A program made the position numbers and the translations under genes. Under the pieces are notes generated by a model. That model was not told the origin of the DNA, did not search any database, and worked only from the letters and a program-made list of their open reading frames with translations. From IMG/VR virus record IMGVR_UViG_3300031111_000014, positions 1 through 53,673 of that record: a DNA stretch of 53,673 nt, one strand, 5' to 3'. Shown in pieces: positions 48,298 through 53,673 of this stretch (the stretch's first letter is position 1; each line of letters starts with the position of its first letter). Source of the stretch: a virus.

Positions 48298-49326
48298 ATG
48301 GCCGCAAATAATTACAAGTTTCTACACATTGACGTTGACAGACAGGATCATGTACTCAGGGAGATGAAGCAAACCCCGGACGGACCGATGCTCGGACCGG
48401 ACAAACCCCTGATCTGCGGTGGATACTACAACTGGCACAGGGTTTTCGATGGGGACTTCAAGCTGTATGACGAAGTCAAGGGAAAGATAGCGGACTATGA
48501 TATCGTATTTGCCGGGCTGACCACCTGGGACCTCAAGGCTGGACTGGCCACGAAAATCCGCCAGGAGATCGAGGGTACAAAGACCTCCCTTATCGTTCAC
48601 ACGGATTATGCCGTGGAATCGTGGGCTGGTGCCTATACCCCGCAACTATTGCGGTCGGAACTGCTTCAGGCTGACTACATCTTTGCGGCTGACGAGTCGT
48701 CTGTCTCATACCTCAGAGCACTTGTGGACGATCAGGTGCCGATCAACTTCCTGCAACACCCTACGGATGTCGAAAAGTACAAGAAGTTCACCATCGCACC
48801 GGCGGCCCGAGACAACGACATCGTGGCGCTGCTGCACATGTATGACCGCAACTGGTTGCCCGTCCACCTGATCGGGGAGCACCTGCCGTGGCCTATTTAT
48901 CTGGTAGCCCCCAACAATGTACTCAGGGATCTCGCATCACAGATACGGCCGTATTTCCCGAGGCTGATGCCGGGCGGGGATGACTTCAACCGATACATCT
49001 CTTTCGTGGCTAGGCGCAAGGTGGCCCTCGATACGTACCACCACGTCCATTCATACGGTCGGTTCGCAGTCGACAACGCCTGTATTAAACTGCCGACCGT
49101 GGGGACGGACATCGTCTGGTCTCAGAAGTTCTTGTGGCCCGACCTGACAACGCAGACCGGGGACGTCTTCGCACAACGAGAACTGATCAAACGGCTGTTC
49201 GCCGATCAAGAATTCTACGATCACTGTACGGCTTACGCACTCGACAAGGTGCAGACGCTGTCGTACGAAAACCGCAAAACCGCACTACTGGAGCTTATCA
49301 ATGCCGAAAATAAAGTTCACGCATAG
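48298..49326 (+). CDS. Glycosyltransferase-like protein within the head genes
   Basis: 342 residues from ATG 48298; the longer frame reads into the decoration gene in another frame. GT-B-like layout: a central NDIVALLHMYDRNWLPVHLI strand-helix, then HSYGRFAVDNACIKLPTVGTD, the region where GT4 enzymes bind the nucleotide sugar, and a C-terminal helix. No DxD motif was sought with success. Position inside the head-connector operon suggests virion glycosylation, which is inference. Confidence 0.55.
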   Translation: MAANNYKFLHIDVDRQDHVLREMKQTPDGPMLGPDKPLICGGYYNWHRVFDGDFKLYDEVKGKIADYDIVFAGLTTWDLKAGLATKIRQEIEGTKTSLIVHTDYAVESWAGAYTPQLLRSELLQADYIFAADESSVSYLRALVDDQVPINFLQHPTDVEKYKKFTIAPAARDNDIVALLHMYDRNWLPVHLIGEHLPWPIYLVAPNNVLRDLASQIRPYFPRLMPGGDDFNRYISFVARRKVALDTYHHVHSYGRFAVDNACIKLPTVGTDIVWSQKFLWPDLTTQTGDVFAQRELIKRLFADQEFYDHCTAYALDKVQTLSYENRKTALLELINAENKVHA

Positions 49327-49543
49327 TCAGGACACCCCGGACAACAAGACCATTAAGGGCTGGAAAAGCGGCGAAGTCCGCGAGGTCAGCGACAATACTG
49401 CCGCCAATCTGACGAGCTGGTGGCCTACCAGCTTCTCGATTGTCGAGGACAAGAGAGAAGAAAAGGCCGTCAAGGCACCGGTTGAAGACAAGTCCGTCAA
49501 ACAGCCCGAAGCAAACAAGGGTTTTCTCGGGAGAAAGAAGTAA
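49301..49543 (+). CDS. Small hypothetical head-region protein
   Basis: 80 residues, overlapping the glycosyltransferase end by 26 bases. Short beta domain (TIKGWKSGEVREVSDNTAANL) and a charged Lys/Glu tail. Similar in outline to the protein at 51478. Unknown. Confidence 0.5.
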   Translation: MPKIKFTHSQDTPDNKTIKGWKSGEVREVSDNTAANLTSWWPTSFSIVEDKREEKAVKAPVEDKSVKQPEANKGFLGRKK

Positions 49544-49546
49544 GGC

Positions 49547-50149
49547 ATGGCCTCACTGGCTAACAACGCCCTGATCACCGTCAAGGAATATCTCGAATTC
49601 CTGGGACACGACACCGACGACGAATCGGCCTCAACAAGCGATACGAGGCATATTCACATCATCAACGGGGTGTCCAACTTCCTCGAGAAGTACCTCGGGC
49701 GGAAGATATGCCCAGCAACGGCTGATAACGAGGAAGTCAAGCACGGCGATGGTGAGAAGTATCTATATGTAAACTACCGACCGCTTACGACCTTGTCGGC
49801 TATCTACAACTGGAGCGGCACCGAGTGGACGGAATGGACTACTGCGGACTATTCGTACACGTCCGACGCCACAACCGGGCGTGTGTGGTTCACCGATGGG
49901 ACGGTCTTTACCTCCGGTTCGGACAACTTCAAAATCAAATACACCTATGGATGGAACAGGGCCGACGTCCCCGATGAACTCAAGCTGGCCTGCTGCCTGC
50001 TCGTAAAGCAGCAACTAGACAGGCTCGATGCGGCTGGAGACGTGGCATCTCAGAATTTCGGGGATGTTACGGTATCCTACCGTCCGCACATGATGAGCGA
50101 CCTGATAAAGCAACTCCTGCTGCCCTATAAGCGAGTGGCCTTTGTCTAA
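49547..50149 (+). CDS. Head-tail connector (HK97 gp6-like adaptor)
   Basis: 200 residues. N-terminal helices ITVKEYLEFLGHD...HIIINGVSNFLEKYLGR-like region and the typical connector segment KYLYVNYRPLTTLSAIYNWSG and DELKLACCLLVKQQLDR. Adaptor ring below the portal. Order portal-capsid-connector supports it. Overlaps the next TTG start. Confidence 0.7.
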   Translation: MASLANNALITVKEYLEFLGHDTDDESASTSDTRHIHIINGVSNFLEKYLGRKICPATADNEEVKHGDGEKYLYVNYRPLTTLSAIYNWSGTEWTEWTTADYSYTSDATTGRVWFTDGTVFTSGSDNFKIKYTYGWNRADVPDELKLACCLLVKQQLDRLDAAGDVASQNFGDVTVSYRPHMMSDLIKQLLLPYKRVAFV

Positions 50150-50546
50150 GATCACGCTGACGTTTAACGGCGCCCAGGCGGTGTCCCGAAAGCTCGGCAA
50201 CATAGACCGCGCCCTGCCTGACGATATCGCCCGTGGCTTGAACAGTATGGGGGCAACGTTACTCAAGTCGATGACCCGCAAGGTGAGTGGCCCGGGTTTC
50301 ACGAGAAACCCTCAGCGGTCAAGCCCATACCCTGGCGTCTACAAGGGAAACCTGTTTCGGTCTCTCTTTTCAAAGGTAAACAAACCGCGCCTCCAACTGA
50401 GGGTGGGACCGAATGTGGAGTATGCCTATCACTTGGAGTTCAAAAAGGGTAAGGGGCGGTATCCGTTCGTTGGCCCGACGCTGGACGACACCGGCGATAA
50501 GGCGATGGACGACTTCATGGACCAGATCAGAAAGGCTCTGAGATAA
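50142..50546 (+). CDS. Head closure / neck protein (HK97 gp10-like)
   Basis: 134 residues from TTG 50142, overlapping the adaptor stop. HK97 gp10-type pattern: basic helix, SSPYPGVYKGNLFRSLFSKV, then VEYAYHLEFKKGKGRYPFVGP and a final helix. Neck or tail-completion protein. Confidence 0.7.
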   Translation: MSKITLTFNGAQAVSRKLGNIDRALPDDIARGLNSMGATLLKSMTRKVSGPGFTRNPQRSSPYPGVYKGNLFRSLFSKVNKPRLQLRVGPNVEYAYHLEFKKGKGRYPFVGPTLDDTGDKAMDDFMDQIRKALR

Positions 50547-50547
50547 C

Positions 50548-51000
50548 ATGTCAGTCCGCAACGACATCCTGAAGGAACTTATATCGGGGTTCAACGTCAT
50601 TCGCACGTCATCCAGTTACGCCGTCACCCTCAATGACGACGTGGTAGGCTACGACGAGAACGTCCTGACGAAGGGCAAATATAAGACCCCCTGCATTATG
50701 ATCCGGGATACCGGAAACGAGCAGCGCCTGATTGACGACGGCACGAACACCCGGTTCGCCTTTGATGTCGACATTATCGGCTTTGTGCGAACCCAGTCGT
50801 GGGCAAAGGTGCAGGAGAATACCAACGCCATAGTGGCCGCGGTGAAACAGTACATCAACAGTGGCCCAGACCTCGGCGATTACGTGTTGGCACTACAATA
50901 CGTTGAGGGGTTGGGCGTCGACTACGACCAGCAAGGCGGCTTGGGCTCGGTAGGTATCCGAGCGCGGGTGATCTACTGGTGCACGAACGGAACTTATTAA
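50548..51000 (+). CDS. Tail terminator/completion protein
   Basis: 150 residues. Alpha/beta fold of tail terminators: IRDTGNEQRL, TRFAFDVDIIGFV, NTNAIVAAVKQYINSG. Caps the tail tube and joins it to the head. Call by position and outline. Confidence 0.6.
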   Translation: MSVRNDILKELISGFNVIRTSSSYAVTLNDDVVGYDENVLTKGKYKTPCIMIRDTGNEQRLIDDGTNTRFAFDVDIIGFVRTQSWAKVQENTNAIVAAVKQYINSGPDLGDYVLALQYVEGLGVDYDQQGGLGSVGIRARVIYWCTNGTY

Positions 51001-51468
51001 ATGGCTGAAATCTACGGTACGACATGGCTGGAAACTGCGCGGGACAAGATCAAGGCCCTGCTCGACATGCTTAAGACCGCGATGGCGTCCGGTTATAGCC
51101 CAACGTTCTCCTACGTCTACGAAAGGCATAACACCGCCAAACTACAACTGAACGCCGTCAGCGTGGGTTTACAGGATGCGGTCGAAGGTGAAAAGGCAGC
51201 GTCCAATAACGTGCTCGAAAAGTTTATAGTGCCGTTCACGTTGCGCGTCCACACCGCATACTCCGGCGGCGTTCAGGACGATCAGAAAAACGCCCGGCTA
51301 CTCAATTCAATCGTCAACAAGCTACTGGCCAACTATAACCTCGGCGACGGGTATCGCATTGAGGACGTAACAGATATTTCGGCATCTGAAGAATTCGCCG
51401 ACTCCCATACTCTCGGCGGTCAAATGACCGTCTATGTCCGCAAAGAAGTTAACTATACTCAGGAGTGA
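51001..51468 (+). CDS. Tail-completion-like protein
   Basis: 155 residues, starting at the base after the previous stop. Similar alpha/beta outline to the preceding gene (EKFIVPFTLRVHTAYSGG, NARLLNSIVNKLLANYNLG), perhaps a second neck or tail-terminator-type protein. Exact role uncertain. Confidence 0.5.
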   Translation: MAEIYGTTWLETARDKIKALLDMLKTAMASGYSPTFSYVYERHNTAKLQLNAVSVGLQDAVEGEKAASNNVLEKFIVPFTLRVHTAYSGGVQDDQKNARLLNSIVNKLLANYNLGDGYRIEDVTDISASEEFADSHTLGGQMTVYVRKEVNYTQE

Positions 51469-51477
51469 TAAAGGCAT

Positions 51478-51729
51478 ATGGCTATAATAAAGGGGACTGG
51501 CAACATCCACTGTTACCGGTCTAACATATTGGCGGCTATTCTCAAGATCGACATCGGGCAAGCCAGAAAACTGAAGGCTGGTGGCGAGGTGTCGGTCGAT
51601 GACGATGCCGCCCGCAGACTGGCCAACGATGACCTAGCTATCATCGTACCGGACAAACCCAGGAAAGTAACGGGCAGGGATGGCAAGCCCGAGAAGTCTA
51701 TAAACGAAAGCGAGGATTCGCATGAGTAA
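51478..51729 (+). CDS. Small hypothetical neck/tail protein
   Basis: 83 residues. Short domain (YRSNILAAILKIDIGQARKL, KAGGEVSVDDDAARRL) and charged tail. Overlaps the major tail protein gene by 8 bases. Unknown. Confidence 0.5.
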   Translation: MAIIKGTGNIHCYRSNILAAILKIDIGQARKLKAGGEVSVDDDAARRLANDDLAIIVPDKPRKVTGRDGKPEKSINESEDSHE

Positions 51730-52735
51730 CACCGCCGTCCCGCAGTCACCCAAGCAGAAACGATATGGCTTCGCCGTCCAGGGCGGATTCACCACGGCCG
51801 CTGCCGACGCCTCTGCCTGTTATGAAGTGGCTTGCGAAGACACTGAAATCATCTCGGACGTTCTCCAAGTCGAGATCGCGGGGTCGCACGGCAGCCGCAT
51901 CCCCAAAGAGGGGAACTTCGAATACCACTCGAGGGGCAGTATGCCCACTCTGAATATATCCGGCCCGGCCAAGCAGGACGAACTCGATCACTTCCTTTAT
52001 GCCGCCGTCCAGGGGGTCTCTGAAGGCGGGACAACCCCGTATGCCAAGACTTTCACCTGGCCGTCCACCCAGCCCGACTTCCAGTCAAACGCCGGGTACT
52101 GGCTGACCTGGTTCGAACGTGATCCTGCCGCATCCAAGACAACGAAAATCCACTCGGCAATCTCGCAATCGATGACTCTGTCTATCGAGCGGGGTAAGCC
52201 GCTGTGGGTCAATCAGGACTGGATAGCTAAGGCTCTGCCGAGCTATGTAGCTAACCCGAGCGGCACCTGGACAATCTCGGACTATGACGTCTGGGAGTTC
52301 GAGGATATCGACCGATGCACCCTGAACTTTGGCTCCGGCGCCGTGTCCTTCCACGTCGAGTCGTTCCAGTTTACTTTGTCGTATGACGTCACGCCGATTG
52401 GTCCCGATGGGTCAGGTGGCTATACCGTCTACGGCTTGAAATACAATCCCCCGGAATGGAAGCTGACCGTCGTCAAAGATGCTGACTTTCACACCGCCTT
52501 AACGAACTGGTCGACCAACGTCCCGGTTGACGGCCGTATCGGTTGGGGTAATGCTACCGCCGGTTCGGTCGATGCTGACCTCGACATTGTCTGGCACGGC
52601 AAGATCAACGACACCGTCAAAGCCCACGACGACATTATGAAGGGCGAGTTCTCTGGTTACTGCCTGGAAGCCCCGGGCGGGACCACGGCGCCGTTCACGA
52701 TCGTGATGGCTAACGATACCGACAGAACCTGGTAA
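51722..52735 (+). CDS. Major tail protein
   Basis: 337 residues, beta-rich tube-protein pattern, with GFAVQGGFTTAAADASACYE start, RGSMPTLNISGPAKQDELDHF and repeated domain-like halves. Located just before the frameshifted tail chaperone and tape measure, the invariable place of the tube protein in siphoviruses. The larger than usual size suggests an extra surface domain. Confidence 0.75.
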   Translation: MSNTAVPQSPKQKRYGFAVQGGFTTAAADASACYEVACEDTEIISDVLQVEIAGSHGSRIPKEGNFEYHSRGSMPTLNISGPAKQDELDHFLYAAVQGVSEGGTTPYAKTFTWPSTQPDFQSNAGYWLTWFERDPAASKTTKIHSAISQSMTLSIERGKPLWVNQDWIAKALPSYVANPSGTWTISDYDVWEFEDIDRCTLNFGSGAVSFHVESFQFTLSYDVTPIGPDGSGGYTVYGLKYNPPEWKLTVVKDADFHTALTNWSTNVPVDGRIGWGNATAGSVDADLDIVWHGKINDTVKAHDDIMKGEFSGYCLEAPGGTTAPFTIVMANDTDRTW

Positions 52736-52759
52736 CCCCCAAACAAAGGATGGCCGTAG

Positions 52760-53185
52760 ATGGCTCTCAGACTTATCGAACCGGGGGCGGTAACGCCCCT
52801 GGTTATTGATGGTACTACTTTCACCATCAGACAGTTGACGAATGGGCAGAAGGTCGCCCTCAGTAAGAAGATGCAGGGACTACAGGATAGCGAGCAGGGC
52901 TATGACGACCTGCTTAGACTGATCGCCCCGCATATCGCGTCCATAGACCTGGGCGGCCCCGACCGCGTAGTCGGTGACGATGCGATAGCGGATATCCTTA
53001 TCCGCATGGCGTCGGCAAAGGGACAGGGCGAAGTGATTGCCGCCGTCATGGGCGAGTCGTCACTCACCGAGGACGAAGAAAAAAACTCCGAGTCCTCGTC
53101 GGATACGCCGAAAGCCGGTCCGGCGAGGGAGTCGGAGACTGCCGCCAGTGCAAGCGGGGAAAGTGCTTCAACCTCGGGCCAGTAA
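52760..53185 (+). CDS. Tail assembly chaperone, short form (G)
   Basis: 141 residues. N-terminal beta-alpha domain (TFTIRQLTNGQKVALSKKM, then DDLLRLIAPHIASIDL) as in lambda gpG-type chaperones, ending in a Ser/Glu-rich tail. Binds the tape measure before tube assembly. The Ser-rich end is read only when no frameshift occurs at 53080-53086. Confidence 0.75.
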   Translation: MALRLIEPGAVTPLVIDGTTFTIRQLTNGQKVALSKKMQGLQDSEQGYDDLLRLIAPHIASIDLGGPDRVVGDDAIADILIRMASAKGQGEVIAAVMGESSLTEDEEKNSESSSDTPKAGPARESETAASASGESASTSGQ

Positions 53186-53505
53186 CCTGCAAATGGCCCG
53201 AGCGTCCGCGCCTTACCCTCGAACGAGACCAATGGGCGACCATCATCGATACCGAACGCGAGATCCTGAATGTCCCCGACTATCCCGAATTCCTCTGCTT
53301 CGAACGGCATGGGATATGTCCGATAGGCGTAATCACCCCGCTATCGATGGAACTGTGGAGGCTGTACTGCGCTTGCGACGGCACCAGGCGGGTGACGAAA
53401 CCGAGCGAGTATTACGATCTCCCGGCGTTGTATGTCGAGGCTGCATCTGTCATAGACTCCGAGATGGCGAGAATCAAAGGAAAGACCACTAATGGCAACT
53501 CGTAA
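52760..53505 (+). CDS. Tail assembly chaperone, long form (GT) by -1 frameshift
   Basis: About 248 residues: 109 codons to AAC at 53084-53086, then frame -1 from 53086 to TAA 53503-53505. The -1 frame encodes a clearly protein-like T domain (CRQCKRGKCFNLG, RPRLTLERDQWATIIDTERE, LSMELWRLYCACD, PSEYYDLPALYVEAA) with four early Cys that could bind metal. It has no start of its own. The end overlaps the tape measure start by 14 bases. This matches the lambda G/GT system. Confidence 0.85.
53080..53086 (+). promoter_or_regulatory. -1 ribosomal frameshift site A-AAA-AAC
   Basis: Canonical slippery heptamer in the correct zero-frame phase (GAA AAA AAC: A-AAA-AAC). It sits at codon 107-109 of the chaperone gene. 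Confidence 0.85.
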
Positions 53506-53673
53506 CGAGCGGGTCCAGATCGTTGTCGATGCCAAGAACCAGGCAAAGGGCGTCCTTTCGAGCGTCAAAAACCAGGTCCTGGCCATCGGTGCGGCCTATC
53601 TCGGGTGGAAGGCGGTAACGGGTATCATCGGCAGTATTGTTGAGAAGGGCATGGAGTCCGAACAGGCCTGGAA
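53492..53673 (+). CDS. Tape measure protein, N-terminal part (cut by contig end)
   Basis: First 60 codons of the tape measure gene, from ATG 53492 (AAAGGAAAG upstream), beginning MATRNERVQIVVDAKNQAK, a common tape measure opening. Continues at base 2 of the window. A hydrophobic stretch (VLAIGAAYLGWKAVTGIIG) follows near residue 29. Confidence 0.85.
   Translation, partial: MATRNERVQIVVDAKNQAKGVLSSVKNQVLAIGAAYLGWKAVTGIIGSIVEKGMESEQAW

Noticed and set aside
53037-53492. 151-residue + strand ORF overlapping the tail chaperone
   Set aside because: Translation is Arg/Pro/Ser-rich and low in protein character; the -1 frame entered at the slippery heptamer gives a convincing T domain instead.

Overview
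The window looks like the whole or nearly whole genome of a temperate, long-tailed (siphovirus-type) phage. Nearly every gene lies on the + strand in dense, overlapping order. The first and last bases share a 9-base overlap inside one open tape-measure gene, so the contig is best read as circular or circularly permuted and opened inside that gene. A signal-peptide outer-membrane-like protein in the lysis region points to a Gram-negative host; base composition is moderately GC-rich and nothing identifies the host more closely.

Layout by function, starting at the packaging genes: small and large terminase (38.1-40.1 kb, lambda GpA type); a block of small accessory genes including a Tad2-like candidate anti-defence protein and a glycosyltransferase (40.2-43.5 kb); portal fused to an Mu gpF-like head domain; prohead protease fused to major capsid protein; a second glycosyltransferase-like gene; head-tail connectors; major tail protein; tail assembly chaperone with a canonical -1 slippery heptamer; then the tape measure across the contig ends. 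Coordinates 2.5-12.9 kb hold the distal tail protein, tail hub and a 1664-residue fibre-like protein built largely from 14-residue repeats. At 13.0-14.2 kb lie endolysin, holin and a secreted barrel-like protein, followed by a DNA methyltransferase, small genes and a metallophosphoesterase with a DNA-binding N-terminus.

The lysogeny module (17.4-20.6 kb) has the only two minus-strand genes: a tyrosine integrase and a small secreted/membrane protein. A perfect-consensus sigma70-type promoter faces the integrase, and a short HTH regulator is divergent from it. Next come the 5' half of a tRNA-Thr(CGT), probably attP, lying inside the reading frame of an HNH endonuclease, and then about 510 bases that fold on paper into many perfect helices including a pseudoknot: a strong candidate for a large undescribed structured RNA.

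Early/replication genes (20.6-33.3 kb) include many small unknowns, a Sak4-like ATPase, a Gam-like protein, an XF1762-family protein, a second methyltransferase, a replication-initiator-like protein with an inverted repeat and tandem repeats inside its gene, a RusA-like resolvase and a Gp37/Gp68-family protein. At 33.3-36.8 kb, after a multi-hairpin terminator region, lies an unusual metabolic cassette: alpha and beta subunits of a thiamine-diphosphate E1 dehydrogenase plus a NeuD/PglD-like acyltransferase. A ParB-methyltransferase fusion (the third methyltransferase) leads into the terminase.

A conserved 20-base element (GACCT-N4-GTGATTTTTTT) occurs three times, always between gene clusters on the coding strand. 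All functional calls come from reading motifs by eye; no database search was possible.
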